Shown: positions 17,402-27,402, counted from the first letter of the stretch. The stretch is DNA of 64,000 nucleotides from Alcanivorax sp. 1008 (GCF_020667895.1 NZ_JAFMPS010000012.1:1-64000); one strand, 5' to 3'. The notes: generated from the sequence alone by a model not told the origin. Program-made: numbers and translations.

Positions 17402-18546
17402 AGAGTCCGTCCACGACTCTCGCGCCACGCATCACGGGCTTCATCAATACGCACCAGCTCCATTATATTTTCCAGGTGAATGACGCCGCACAGTTTAGTA
17501 GTCTCGTCGGTAACACCGATAATTGGATTGCTCTGATGCTGCATGCGGTCGAGTACCTGCTCCATGGGCTCACGGATATCGCAACACTCCAGTAGCGGCA
17601 GAGACAGGCTATTAAGTTGTGCCTGCTCTCCTTCGCCGCGCAGGGCGGCGAGCATATCCTTTTGGCTAAGCACGTGCAGGCTGCCGTCGGCAAACTTTAC
17701 CGGGAAATGTTTCTGGTCGCTCTGCAGGGTCAAATCCAGTGCCCGTCGCAGCATATCCTCACCATGCAGAAGGTCAAAGCGGCTGATCATGGCCTGACCG
17801 GGGCTGACACTGTGCAGGCTGTGACGTAGTTGTTCTGCGCCGGATTCCGCGCCAGCCGCGAACCAGATAAAAACACTGATCAGCATCAGTATTGGACTAT
17901 AGAAAAAGCCCAGAAAAAATAGCACGACGGCCATGCTTTGGCCGATCTTTGCGGCGCGAATAGTGGCCACATGGTGCTCCATTCTCATGGCCAGTGCTGC
18001 GCGCAGAACCCGGCCGCCATCCATGGGAAAGGCAGGCAGCATATTAAAAATTGCCAGCATCATGTTGATGGATAGCAGGCTATACAGGAAGGCCGCCGGA
18101 GAACCGAATAGTTGCGAAGCATCCGCATTTACGTCAGGCGGAGCAATACTGTTCAAGCTGATCCACAGACCAATGATGATGGCGATGGCCACATTCACCA
18201 TGGGCCCGGCGAGGGCAACCAGCATTTCCTGCCTGGGCTCTTCCGGCATCTTTTCCATTGCAGCAACACCGCCGATGGGAAGCAGGGTTATGCTGCGCGT
18301 GCGAATGCCGAAGTATCTGGCAGTAAGGGCATGGCCAAGTTCATGCAGCACAACACAGGCGAACAGGGTCAGCACAAAAGCCAGACCTTGCAGCACGGCC
18401 GTGCCGCTCTGGGTGGTGCGCCAGACAGTCAAAGCAATCCAGCCCAGTAACAGGGCGAAGGTGGCATGCACTGCGATATCGATGCCGGCGATGCGGGCAA
18501 AGCGAAAGGACCATTTCATTGTCACGCTAGTATTACGGTCTGCCAT
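17398..18546 (-). CDS. Site-2-protease-like M50 membrane metallopeptidase with CBS domains
   Basis: A 382-residue peptidase of the M50B family. Zinc-site motif HELGH lies at residues 68-72 inside a membrane helix, and the third ligand is the Asp in FNMLPAFPMDGG near residue 176, a normal S2P layout. About five helices span residues 25-225. The C-terminal 140 residues look like a CBS pair (DMLRRALDLTLQSDQKHFPV, then LEHMIEL-type ends), which in other proteins sense adenine nucleotides. S2P enzymes cut within the membrane, releasing anti-sigma factors or signal remnants. It is the last gene of the minus-strand operon, 30 bases after DUF58. ATG 18519 is a possible later start. Confidence 0.9.
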   Translation of the reverse strand: MADRNTSVTMKWSFRFARIAGIDIAVHATFALLLGWIALTVWRTTQSGTAVLQGLAFVLTLFACVVLHELGHALTARYFGIRTRSITLLPIGGVAAMEKMPEEPRQEMLVALAGPMVNVAIAIIIGLWISLNSIAPPDVNADASQLFGSPAAFLYSLLSINMMLAIFNMLPAFPMDGGRVLRAALAMRMEHHVATIRAAKIGQSMAVVLFFLGFFYSPILMLISVFIWFAAGAESGAEQLRHSLHSVSPGQAMISRFDLLHGEDMLRRALDLTLQSDQKHFPVKFADGSLHVLSQKDMLAALRGEGEQAQLNSLSLPLLECCDIREPMEQVLDRMQHQSNPIIGVTDETTKLCGVIHLENIMELVRIDEARDAWRESRGRTL

Positions 18547-18576
18547 CCACTTGGACCTTGTTGATGTTCATGTTTG

Positions 18577-19911
18577 CTAAAGCCTGCCACTGCGTTTCAG
18601 TGCCAAATAAACCTGATTAAGCCGGGCTGGCAATTGTTCGGGTGTTGATGTCACCAGCATGGCTCCCGCATGGCGCAATCTGGTGTGTAGCGCGTCCCGG
18701 GCATTCTGCCAGGCGGCATCAGCGCTGATTTTGAATGCCGTGTCGAGCGAGCTGACTTCGCTCTGCCTGAGATTTTCCTGAGCTGGCAACTGAATGTCGG
18801 CAATCATCAGCAAGTGCCGGCTACCCAGCAGCTTTACCGCGCTCATCAATTCCTGTTCATCATCTGGCTGAATACGACTGATCAATACAAGTAGAGCATG
18901 TTTGTGCCAGCGACCCAGTAGCTTTCGCGCGGCGCTACTATAATCACTGGCGCGGTTTCCCGGCTGCAATGTATACAGACCACTGAGCAGCCGGTTGATT
19001 CCCTGCTGCCCCCGCTGCGGTGGCAGCCAACGCTCTGTGTCATTGGAAAACAGCATTATGCCGGGCTTGTCACTGTGTTTGATGGCGCTCCAGGACAGAA
19101 GCAGTGCAGCATTCAGAGCGTGATCAAAACCAGTCAGGCCATTTACCGGCATGGCCAGTCGTGCGCCTCCATCCAGCAGCATAATAATATGTTGGTTCTG
19201 ATCTTCCTGATACTCGCGACTAATCAGAGTGTGGCGCCGGGCGCTGGCTTTCCAGTCGATCTGTCTCAGGGCGTCCCCGTCCCGGTACTCGCGCAGTTGA
19301 TGAAACTCCATTCCCTCGCCACGACGCTGCTGCAGGCGGCTACCACCGTCCAGATGGTTGTCCTGATGGGCCAACAAAGCGCCTCCTGTAAGCATGGAGA
19401 AGTCCGGATACACAGGTACGCTTATCGATGCGGCAACACGTCGGCGCTGCCAAACCAGGCCCAGAGGGCCGGGGATCCACAATTCAATATCACCGAACGG
19501 GGCATGGCCCCGTTGCGCCGGGCGATACTGATAGCAGAACTCCGTAACTGTGCCGTCACCGGGCCTTAGCTGTGCAGGTAATCCGGTATTCTCATCATCC
19601 GCCGGATGGTGGTCTGCGAGCTCGGCCAGCGGCGGCAGCTCTTTGCTAACAAACTGCAATCGGATGGAGTGTTTCCTCTGTACGGAAAATGCGGCCGGCA
19701 ACAAACGCGTGGCATTGGGTGTTGGCGTACTGAGGCCTCGGATAATGTCGAATAGTACCAAAAGGCCCCACAGTAGTAGGGCGGCCAGCCATAAACCATC
19801 TGCACTGACCTGATGCTCGGGCAACCATATGCGAGCCAGTAGCGGCAACCCGGACAGCGCCACCAGAATCAGTGTCAGGCGTATCAGTCGTGGAGCGGCG
19901 CGTAGCATCAT
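18577..19911 (-). CDS. DUF58-family protein (VWA-like partner of MoxR)
   Basis: A 444-residue protein with two N-terminal membrane helices (about 10-28 and 38-60) and a large soluble domain. The DUF58 signature is clear: GEGMEFHQLREYRDGDALRQ, then IDWKASARR near residues 220-250. The VWA-like metal-site region reads LLDGGARLAM, with both serines of DxSxS missing, so metal binding may be lost. It overlaps moxR by 4 bases (ATGA). MoxR-DUF58 pairs occur widely with DUF4129/DUF4350/RDD membrane proteins, as here. The cellular role of this module is still poorly defined; envelope stress is a common proposal. Confidence 0.9.
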   Translation of the reverse strand: MMLRAAPRLIRLTLILVALSGLPLLARIWLPEHQVSADGLWLAALLLWGLLVLFDIIRGLSTPTPNATRLLPAAFSVQRKHSIRLQFVSKELPPLAELADHHPADDENTGLPAQLRPGDGTVTEFCYQYRPAQRGHAPFGDIELWIPGPLGLVWQRRRVAASISVPVYPDFSMLTGGALLAHQDNHLDGGSRLQQRRGEGMEFHQLREYRDGDALRQIDWKASARRHTLISREYQEDQNQHIIMLLDGGARLAMPVNGLTGFDHALNAALLLSWSAIKHSDKPGIMLFSNDTERWLPPQRGQQGINRLLSGLYTLQPGNRASDYSSAARKLLGRWHKHALLVLISRIQPDDEQELMSAVKLLGSRHLLMIADIQLPAQENLRQSEVSSLDTAFKISADAAWQNARDALHTRLRHAGAMLVTSTPEQLPARLNQVYLALKRSGRL

Positions 19912-20879
19912 TGGCGTGGGGCCGGCACCTGGTCAAGCATTCTATTGAGCAGTGATTCTACCGTTTGGCCTTCGATTTCTGAGTCGGCGCTTAACTGAAT
20001 ACGATGGCGTAATACAGGTCTGGCGACACACTTGATGTCGTCAGGAATGACAAAGTCGCGGCCTTCCATCAGTGCCTGGGCTCGCCCTGCTGTGCACAGG
20101 GCAATACTTGCTCTGGGGCCAGCCCCCCGTGACAGCCCGTTCTGGTCGCGGGTGCTGCGCACCAGTCGGAGGGCATAGTCAATTACTCCCTCATCCAGTG
20201 ACACTGTGGTGGCGAAGTGCTGTAACGCTAGCACGCCCTCGGCATCGCAAAGGGTGCTCAGAGAGCTGACGTTCAAGCTGTCACTGATGGTGCCATCAAG
20301 CACCATGCGGACAATCCTTGCTTCCTGCTCAATGATCGGATAATCGATCATTATCTTGAACAAAAAGCGGTCCAGCTCGGCTTCGGGCAGTGGGTAAGTA
20401 CCTTCCTGATCAAGCGGATTCTGGGTGGCAAGCACCATAAACGGCGGTGTCAGGGGAAAGCATTTTCCCTCAATGGTGATCTGTCGCTCCTGCATAACCT
20501 CAAGCAGTGCTGACTGGGTCTTTGCAGAGGCACGATTGATCTCGTCAGCGAGTAGCAATTGAGTAAAAGCCGGGCCTTTACGAATTCGAAACTGCTCCGT
20601 TTTCTGGTCAAACATGGCATGACCGGTAACGTCAGTTGGCATCAGGTCGGGGGTGAACTGAATGCGTGCAAAGTCAATCTGCAAACAGTGGCTGAGCGTC
20701 CGCACCAGTAAAGTCTTGCCGAGGCCGGGGACGCCCTCAAGCAGCACATGGCCGTTGCTGATTAATGCGAGCAAAACTTCCCGCACAACCTGTTGCTGAC
20801 CCACTAGTATGGTGCTAACGGTATCTTCAATAGAGCGAGCCAACTGGCCGGCATCGGCGAGAGTCTGTGGTGTTGTCAT
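19908..20879 (-). CDS. MoxR-family AAA+ ATPase of the DUF58 module
   Basis: A 323-residue AAA+ ATPase. Walker A is EGVPGLGKTLLV (about residues 54-65), Walker B is LLLADEINRA, and the sensor region VLATQNPLDQEGTYPLPEAELDRF is diagnostic of MoxR proteins that pair with DUF58. The lid domain carries the GASPRA-like segment RGAGPRASIAL. The ATG overlaps the stop of the BCCT transporter by 4 bases, and its own stop overlaps DUF58 by 4. Tight coupling implies fixed stoichiometry of transporter, ATPase and DUF58 protein. Confidence 0.95.
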   Translation of the reverse strand: MTTPQTLADAGQLARSIEDTVSTILVGQQQVVREVLLALISNGHVLLEGVPGLGKTLLVRTLSHCLQIDFARIQFTPDLMPTDVTGHAMFDQKTEQFRIRKGPAFTQLLLADEINRASAKTQSALLEVMQERQITIEGKCFPLTPPFMVLATQNPLDQEGTYPLPEAELDRFLFKIMIDYPIIEQEARIVRMVLDGTISDSLNVSSLSTLCDAEGVLALQHFATTVSLDEGVIDYALRLVRSTRDQNGLSRGAGPRASIALCTAGRAQALMEGRDFVIPDDIKCVARPVLRHRIQLSADSEIEGQTVESLLNRMLDQVPAPRQ

Positions 20880-22912
20880 GCCTCACTCCTGGGGGCAGAT
20901 GTGGTGTTTAGCTCCGCCATTTCCCAAGGCAGGTTGCCTGGGGATATATGGCGGAAATGCAGATAATTGCCAAACTGATGCAGCATGTCACCGATCAGTT
21001 CTTGCTGGTCGTAGCCATATACATCATAGGCCTGACTGCCGCGGCGCAGGAAAACCTCCACTCGCCAATACTGGCTTTGATCGTCATCACTACCGGTAAG
21101 GGCGGCCAGCGAGAAAGCTGGTCTTGGTGCTGCTACCAGCTTCAGTTCGTAGAAAAAATTAACCCCGTCGCCGTGCACGATATGTAGTCGGCAGCGTTGT
21201 CCTGGCTGATGCTGAACCTCTGCATGCCACTGTAGCTGGTTTAGTGTGGCGGCCAGTTCGCGCATAGCGGGATAGCCAGTCTCCTCAATAAAGCTACTGG
21301 CCTGATCCTGATCGGGGAAGTTAAGCATGCGGTTAAGGCGTTCTTTCCAGCTCAGGGGGTCGGGAACTGTCGGTTCGCTCTGACGCTGCTGCAGGCTGGC
21401 TTCCCGGTAGCCCTCAATGACTAATGCTCGCCATAGCCCCCAAGCGGATAAAAGCATAATGACGGCAAATGGCAGTGCGCTGGCAATAGTCATGGTTTGT
21501 AACGCACTGAGGCCGCCTGCGATAAGCAGCACAGAGGCAACGATGCCTTCGGTGGAGGCCCAGAAAACCCTCTGCCAAACTGGTGTCTCCGCACTGCCAC
21601 CGGAGGACAGGGAATCGATTACCAGCGAGCCGGAGTCCGATGATGTGACGAAAAAAGTAACAATCAGAATAACGGTTACAAATGACACCACTTCAGTGAA
21701 AGGCAGCCGCTCATATAGCTTGAAAAGGGCAATAGCTGTGTTCGACTGCACTTCGCCAATCAGCGCGGTGTAGCCTTCATTCATGATCATATTGAGCGCT
21801 GTGTCGCCAAAGATGGAAAACCAGAGAAAAGTAAAGATGGATGGCACTAGCATTACGCCAAGGACAAACTCGCGAATGGTGCGACCGCGGCTGATGCGGG
21901 CGATAAACAAGCCTACAAATGGCGCCCAGGCAATGGTCCAGCCGAAGATAAACAGGGTCCAGTTGCCGATCCAGTCTCCACGGCTGTAGGCCTGCAAGTT
22001 GAATGTGCGCTCAACAATATGGTTCAGATAGCTTCCGGTATTTTCCAGAAAGGTTTCCAGAATCAGGATGGAGGGGCCAGCCAAAAACACAAACGTCATA
22101 AGGGTGATAGCCAGCACCATATTCAGGATCGAGAGCCTTTTAACCCCTTTGTCCATGCCGGCCACCACAGAAAAAATAGCCAGGCCCGTAATGATAAAAA
22201 TACAAACCACCTGCACTGTGGTGCTGACCGAAATTGATGGCCACAGGTAATGCAAGCCGGCGTTTATCTGAGTGACTGATAGTCCTAGAGTAGTAGCTAT
22301 GCCGAAAAGCGTGCCGAGAATGGCAAAGACATCAACGGTGTGGCCCAGTGGTCCATAAATCTTGTCGCCAATGAGAGGGTATAGGGCGGAGCGCATGGAC
22401 AGGGGTAGGCCGTGGCGAAATGCGAAGTACGCCAGAACAAGGCCAACCAGTCCATAGATGGCCCAGATATGAAAACCCCAGTGGAAAAAAGCAATTTGCA
22501 TTGCCTGTTTGGCGGCATCCACGGTTTGTGCTGCACCCGCTGGGGGGTCTGCATAATGAAGTACAGGTTCGGCCACCCCGAAGAACAAAAGGGCAATGCC
22601 ATAGCCTGCTGAGAAAAGCATGGCAAACCAGACTGGAAAGGGATACTCAGGACTGGAGTGGTCGGGGCCGAGGCGTATGTTGCCAAAGCGGGAAATGGCA
22701 ATGCCAACAATAAAGACCAGAAAAATGGCCACTGCCAGCATGTAAAACCAGCCAAATGTGTGAGTAATAAAATGTAGGGCATCGGCGAATAATTCGCCGG
22801 CAAGTGCTGGATTAGCCAGCGTGCCAGCCACCAGCAGGAAACTGACAATTACCGCTGGTGCAAACACAGGAACAAGAATGGTTGAGCGGGGCAGCCCACG
22901 TTCTGCAAGCAT
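20876..22912 (-). CDS. BCCT-family betaine/choline/carnitine transporter
   Basis: A 678-residue secondary transporter of compatible solutes. ATG 22912 is chosen because AGGAGG lies 7-13 bases upstream; ATG 22939 is less likely. Twelve membrane helices fill residues 15-500. Family motifs include GFHIWAIYGLVGLVLAYFAF (the conserved Gly-Trp-rich helix), GMDKGVKRLS, and GWTIAWAPFVGLFIARISRG. A C-terminal cytoplasmic extension of about 170 residues resembles BetT proteins that respond to osmotic stress. Its position is unusual: it sits inside the MoxR operon and overlaps moxR by 4 bases. The substrate is probably choline or betaine but is not proven by sequence alone. Confidence 0.93.
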   Translation of the reverse strand: MLAERGLPRSTILVPVFAPAVIVSFLLVAGTLANPALAGELFADALHFITHTFGWFYMLAVAIFLVFIVGIAISRFGNIRLGPDHSSPEYPFPVWFAMLFSAGYGIALLFFGVAEPVLHYADPPAGAAQTVDAAKQAMQIAFFHWGFHIWAIYGLVGLVLAYFAFRHGLPLSMRSALYPLIGDKIYGPLGHTVDVFAILGTLFGIATTLGLSVTQINAGLHYLWPSISVSTTVQVVCIFIITGLAIFSVVAGMDKGVKRLSILNMVLAITLMTFVFLAGPSILILETFLENTGSYLNHIVERTFNLQAYSRGDWIGNWTLFIFGWTIAWAPFVGLFIARISRGRTIREFVLGVMLVPSIFTFLWFSIFGDTALNMIMNEGYTALIGEVQSNTAIALFKLYERLPFTEVVSFVTVILIVTFFVTSSDSGSLVIDSLSSGGSAETPVWQRVFWASTEGIVASVLLIAGGLSALQTMTIASALPFAVIMLLSAWGLWRALVIEGYREASLQQRQSEPTVPDPLSWKERLNRMLNFPDQDQASSFIEETGYPAMRELAATLNQLQWHAEVQHQPGQRCRLHIVHGDGVNFFYELKLVAAPRPAFSLAALTGSDDDQSQYWRVEVFLRRGSQAYDVYGYDQQELIGDMLHQFGNYLHFRHISPGNLPWEMAELNTTSAPRSEA

Positions 22913-22964
22913 GTCTGGTCCTCCTTTGAGTGTGCCCACCTTACCTTTTTTTGTTGCTATTCGC

Positions 22965-24251
22965 TCAGACGGAGGCGCGCAGGTGCTGTAATAAGGTCAC
23001 AAGCTCCACCATTTTTGTTTCATTTTCTGGTAATTCATCGAAGGCGCGCTTGACTTGCTCTTCACTGAGGCCTGATAGCGCCATGGCCAGTGCCGTGCGG
23101 CGCTCAGGGTCAGCGCCTCCCGGGTGTCTGAGTAGCGCCCGCTCCACCTGCTGACGTAATGGTTGCAGTAGCTCGCTTCGCTGGCCAATGCGCCATAGCA
23201 GCGCCGAGGAAGCACGTAGATGATCGGTGAAGTCCTGATGCTGGAGGCTACTTGCCTGAAGAATGACTCCTCTCCTTGGTATCTTATGCCAGAGGAATAT
23301 CAGCAGCAGCAGTGCCAATGCGCTGATTAACGGCCATCCTCGCTGCCATAGCCATTGGCTCAGAGGTGGCACGTTAATGCTTTGAACCCACCAGATTTGG
23401 GGTTTGTCGGCACTAATTTGTTGAAGCAGGGCGGCATGGTCGAGATGGTGCAGGCGGTCATTGCTGAAAATATCCAGGCTAGTGAATAACCAGATTTCTC
23501 CTGCGCCGGCGGCAAGCTGCAGCGCAAGGTCATGGGTTTCATTGTTGGCGCGAGCTAATACGCTGGTGTTGCTGGCGGGTATTGATGGGTCGCTATTATC
23601 CACCTCTTCAAACAGGTCGCGGTGCAGCAGATCAATGCTTGGTTCCAGATCCAGTTGTAACGCCCCGTCACTGTCATTAAGCCAAGCATATTGTAGATGA
23701 GCCCGCTCCTCGCCACAGAGAAATGCGGTGCACTCATCCATGTCGTCGGATGAGTCAAGGCAATGGCGGCGAAAACCGTAATCGAGTACCGCTACGCCGT
23801 TGGCTACCGGCAGCGGCAGGGCAGGACGGCCATCTACATCGGGGTAGTGCCAGGAGGTCACACCAAAGTGATAGAGCAGGGGATCATGATTGATAATGTC
23901 TTCCGTGCTCTGATCTTTAGATTCATCGATTGGCAAGGCATTGATTACCAGGCTGCCCCCACTTTCCACCCAATCAATCAGTGCCTGTTGTTGCCATTGT
24001 GGAAGGCGGCTCTGATGCCGCTCAATGATTAATAGCACTGAGGAGTCCGGTAGCGGGAACAGCTCTGCTGAGGAGATAATGCGACGGGATTCTTTATGCC
24101 AGCTGTGCAGCAACTGCATTGCCGCAGCCTGCGGCTGGTTTGTCGGGGAATCGTGTTGAACGATAGGCACTCGCTCAAATTGACGCCACAGTAATATAAC
24201 TGCGCCGAAAATCAGCATGGTTAGCAGTATTGTCTTGCCAGACTGCTTCAT
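22965..24251 (-). CDS. DUF4350 domain membrane protein
   Basis: A 428-residue protein. ATG 24251 overlaps the DUF4129 stop by 4 bases, which decides the start over a longer frame to 24365. One N-terminal helix (KTILLTMLIFGAVILLW), a large periplasmic domain of DUF4350 type with LPDSSVLLIIERHQ and IDWVESGGSLVIN (a Rossmann-like glutamine-amidotransferase-related fold in this family), then one more helix near residues 325-343 (PLISALALLLLIFLW) and a cytoplasmic tail. It is a regular member of MoxR-DUF58-DUF4129 operons. Molecular role unknown. Confidence 0.85.
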   Translation of the reverse strand: MKQSGKTILLTMLIFGAVILLWRQFERVPIVQHDSPTNQPQAAAMQLLHSWHKESRRIISSAELFPLPDSSVLLIIERHQSRLPQWQQQALIDWVESGGSLVINALPIDESKDQSTEDIINHDPLLYHFGVTSWHYPDVDGRPALPLPVANGVAVLDYGFRRHCLDSSDDMDECTAFLCGEERAHLQYAWLNDSDGALQLDLEPSIDLLHRDLFEEVDNSDPSIPASNTSVLARANNETHDLALQLAAGAGEIWLFTSLDIFSNDRLHHLDHAALLQQISADKPQIWWVQSINVPPLSQWLWQRGWPLISALALLLLIFLWHKIPRRGVILQASSLQHQDFTDHLRASSALLWRIGQRSELLQPLRQQVERALLRHPGGADPERRTALAMALSGLSEEQVKRAFDELPENETKMVELVTLLQHLRASV

Positions 24252-25774
24252 GAGGTGAGCAGCGCTGTTTTGGTCGGCGAGACAAAATGATGCTGCCAAC
24301 GCTGGCTCAGTTGCATGATCTGCTCGGCGTCGGGCAAACGATGCGCCCAGGCTACGTCCATCCATAGTGCGGTGATTTCCCCCAGTAACAGGACGCCGGG
24401 GCGATCAGTGTGGGTGTGCCGGCAATACTCTAGTACTTCGGATTCCGTGGCGCCGGGTAGAACAGAAAAATCTGCAGTGTTGGCGAGGTGCGACAGGGTG
24501 CCGCGATATAGCAGACTCAGGGCCTGACGGTAGTTGCCCCGTTGTGCCTCCTTTATTACTGCCTGCTGAAGATCGTCTGGTAGTGATTCGCGACGGATAT
24601 CCAGCCCGGCGATATGGGTTACGGGTGGCGGGCTCGGTTGCCACCGTCTCGGCAATGAGGCAAGCCAATGGCGGTAGTGCCAGAGTGTCCAAAGCAGTAG
24701 AGAAATAGCCACTGACCAGAGCGCAATGCGCAAAATTTCTGCCAGGGATGGCAGTGACGAACCGTCTCTAGTCACGCCGCCGGTACCATCAAAAAGCCAA
24801 CTTAGCAGTCGATATAGCCAGCTGTTTTCAGGGGCTTCTTCTTTCTCCATGGCGGACTTCTTATTGCGTAGTTGCCATGTCTGCTCGATATGGGTGGGCA
24901 TAAAATCTTCGCCGGCGAGAATTTCAATGGCCTGTTGCTGTGCTTCCCCGGTGGGGTTGGCAGGGCCGGCCTGGGCGTCGGGGGAATTCAGCACTAGCAG
25001 CGGCAAGATGCATAGCAACAGCGCAGTAACGTTGCCGGGCCCACGTCGCTGGCCAAGGCGGCGTAGTCCTAACTCCAGATCCCAGCCTTCCAGCCATGTG
25101 CGTTTGTTGAGGTATAGGGCGAAGCCACTGGTGACGTATAGCGGCTCCAGTACGGAGAGGGTTATGTACCAGGTAATCAGTCCCAGTGTGGCATTGCTGC
25201 TGCTTTGCAGGAACCAGTCCACATTACTGAGATAGTACTGCCCTGGAAGCAGCATCATAACCAACACAGTAAAAGAGTAGCTAAGCACCAACTCGATGTG
25301 GGCCATCAGGAAAGTTAGCATCATGGCGCGATTTGGAGTGCCCATGGAGAGCACTCGACAACGTTCGCGATAGTTGCGTCCGGAAAGTCGTTCAAGTTGT
25401 ACGACGGGTACCGAAAAACTGCGAGTGAGATAAAAACGTCGCCATAGTAGCCAAGGCAGCAGGCCCGGCAGGGCATAGTGATGAAAGTCTTTCAGTAGTC
25501 TGCCAATGGAAGCATCCTGACTAAATAGTTGGCGAGCGCAGAACTCCAGCAGTGGTCGTTCCATTAGCGGTTTTAGCCACCAGAATAGCAGCAGGGCCCA
25601 GCCATTGGAGCCGCTGTGGGTTAGCCACAGGACGAGCAGTAATAGAGGCAGGCTGAACATCAGCCAGAGAAGGGTTAGCGGCTTCCACCAGGCGCGATAC
25701 AGATGGGTGCCCATGTCCATTGACTGCCATGGTGTTCGCGGTGCAATGCGAGCGTTGATGCTGTCGAGTTTCAT
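24248..25774 (-). CDS. DUF4129 domain membrane protein
   Basis: A 508-residue protein. ATG 25774 forms TGATG with the SpoIIM-like stop, so it is preferred over ATG 25849. Several membrane helices occupy residues 30-300. A further helix lies near 365-385, before the DUF4129 region of about 90 residues (ESLPDDLQQAVIKEAQRGNYRQALSLLYRG, then ATESEVLEYCR). This short helical domain is the family marker and resembles half-TPR units. It is found with MoxR, DUF58 and DUF4350 in many bacteria. Function unknown; the membrane location suggests a scaffold for the MoxR-DUF58 pair. Confidence 0.85.
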   Translation of the reverse strand: MKLDSINARIAPRTPWQSMDMGTHLYRAWWKPLTLLWLMFSLPLLLLVLWLTHSGSNGWALLLFWWLKPLMERPLLEFCARQLFSQDASIGRLLKDFHHYALPGLLPWLLWRRFYLTRSFSVPVVQLERLSGRNYRERCRVLSMGTPNRAMMLTFLMAHIELVLSYSFTVLVMMLLPGQYYLSNVDWFLQSSSNATLGLITWYITLSVLEPLYVTSGFALYLNKRTWLEGWDLELGLRRLGQRRGPGNVTALLLCILPLLVLNSPDAQAGPANPTGEAQQQAIEILAGEDFMPTHIEQTWQLRNKKSAMEKEEAPENSWLYRLLSWLFDGTGGVTRDGSSLPSLAEILRIALWSVAISLLLWTLWHYRHWLASLPRRWQPSPPPVTHIAGLDIRRESLPDDLQQAVIKEAQRGNYRQALSLLYRGTLSHLANTADFSVLPGATESEVLEYCRHTHTDRPGVLLLGEITALWMDVAWAHRLPDAEQIMQLSQRWQHHFVSPTKTALLTS

Positions 25775-26739
25775 CAGCGCCTTCCCGCAGCAAACAGATA
25801 GCCAAGCGTAAGCAGCCAGAGAACCCCGCCAACTGAGTATTTGATCCATGCCTCAAATTGCCGGGGCGACCAGAATGCTTCAATAAATGCTGCCAGCAAC
25901 AATAACGCGAAGGCTCCATACATCACTGTCATGGCCTGGGATGCGGCCAGACCTAGCGCCTCCCTGCGTGACCATGGGCCGGGAGCTAACAGCGCCCAGC
26001 CCAGACGTAGACCTGCACCGCCGGCCAGAACAATAGCGGTCAGCTCAGGTGCGCCGTGGGCAATAACAAAAGTGAAAAAGGGTTGCTGGAATCCTGCGTT
26101 GGTCAGGTGTGCGGCTATGGCGCCAAAGAAGCTTCCGTTAAAGAGCATGACAAACAACGCACCAACGCCGAAAAATAGTCCGCCGGCAAAGGTGCGAAAA
26201 GCTATGCCGATATTGTTGTAGATGTAGTATCCAAACATGGTGACATCATCGCTGGCGGTGCGTTGGGTGCGATGCTCGGCTTCGGGGTGATACATGCTTT
26301 CCATCTGCTCGGCTGTGGCCTGATCGAGCAGGGCGTAGACCATATCAGGCTGGTTCCGCACTAGCGCCCAAAGCAGTATCAGGGAGACGCAGAAAGCCAC
26401 CGCGCTGGCCAGTTGCCAGGGCCACTGAGCGCGTACTGCCTGCGGAAAGCCCGCCAACAGGAATTGCTTGATCGGTGCTGCCAGAGGTAGGCGCGGACGG
26501 TACAGCTGGCGGTAGCCGCGTAGCACCAGATCATCGAGCCGCTGAATCAGGCTGAGGCTGTAGCCGCGCTCTCTGGCCAGTGCCTGATGGTGACAGATTC
26601 GCCGATAACTGGCAGGCAGCTGATTCAGCGAGGGGTCGCTGGCAAGGTCGCCATGACGCAGCTTTTCCAGTGTTGCCAGTTGCTGGTCGAGTTGCCGCCA
26701 GTCGGCTTCAAACTGCTTTTCAAACTGGGCTTGCTTCAT
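25774..26739 (-). CDS. SpoIIM-like (stage II sporulation protein M family) membrane protein
   Basis: A 321-residue protein. ATG 26739 overlaps the RDD stop by 4 bases; an upstream ATG at 26823 would lie deep inside the RDD gene. The N-terminal 100 residues are soluble and helical (FEADWRQLDQQLATLEKL). About six membrane helices follow, with the family region FGYYIYNNIGIAFRTFAGGLFFG and FVIAHGAPELTAIVLAGGAG. The organism does not sporulate; this DUF95 family is widespread in Gram-negative MoxR operons. The HGxxE motif is also typical. Role unknown. Confidence 0.88.
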   Translation of the reverse strand: MKQAQFEKQFEADWRQLDQQLATLEKLRHGDLASDPSLNQLPASYRRICHHQALARERGYSLSLIQRLDDLVLRGYRQLYRPRLPLAAPIKQFLLAGFPQAVRAQWPWQLASAVAFCVSLILLWALVRNQPDMVYALLDQATAEQMESMYHPEAEHRTQRTASDDVTMFGYYIYNNIGIAFRTFAGGLFFGVGALFVMLFNGSFFGAIAAHLTNAGFQQPFFTFVIAHGAPELTAIVLAGGAGLRLGWALLAPGPWSRREALGLAASQAMTVMYGAFALLLLAAFIEAFWSPRQFEAWIKYSVGGVLWLLTLGYLFAAGRR

Positions 26740-27402
26740 TCCAGCCCTCGCAGGTGGCGAGCAGTTGCCATCGCCCTTTGCTCGGCCTGTGCCGAATCCA
26801 GCTCCGGCCAACCCAACGCACACAGCTCCTGGCGGCGCGCCGCAGACAGGCTGTCCTGCCGCTCCAGCAAGGCCAATAGTGTCTGCTGGTCGTCCAGAGT
26901 CACTTGCCAGTCAGGGGGGGTAGTCTGGGCGACGGAAATTTGCTGTGGCGGGCGGCTGTTGCCAACGTGTACCACCATGGTGTTCGCCGCCATGTCACCA
27001 AATCGTTGAAAGCGGCGATTGGAGAGCATGGCGACAAACCCGGTCAGATAGAACATGGGGAAAAAGTCGGCTTGGCGAATCAGGTTGCGCAGCAGGCTGC
27101 CGTTCAGGGTTACCGGGGCGCCATCTGTATGGGTGACGGCAATGCCTAGCAGGCGCTTGCCTGGCGTTTGGCCGTGGCGCAGCACCTCAAATAACACTGG
27201 GTAGAACCATTCCAGCAGGAACAGCAAAATCAGCATCAGGCCGGCGGCGCTGCCAGTGCGGGTGGACAGGACAACCAACGCAACGATATACACCGGGGCG
27301 CGGATTAGCAGATCAATCAGAAAGGCGCCGCCTCTGGGAAGGATGCCTGCCGGCACCAGCGACAGGGTAGCCCCTTCCGCGGTACGCATACTCTGGCGAT
27401 CA

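Noticed and set aside
25774-26739. Sporulation gene suggested by SpoIIM similarity
   Set aside because: The rest of the window is clearly gammaproteobacterial. DUF95/SpoIIM proteins are common in Gram-negative MoxR operons and do not imply sporulation.
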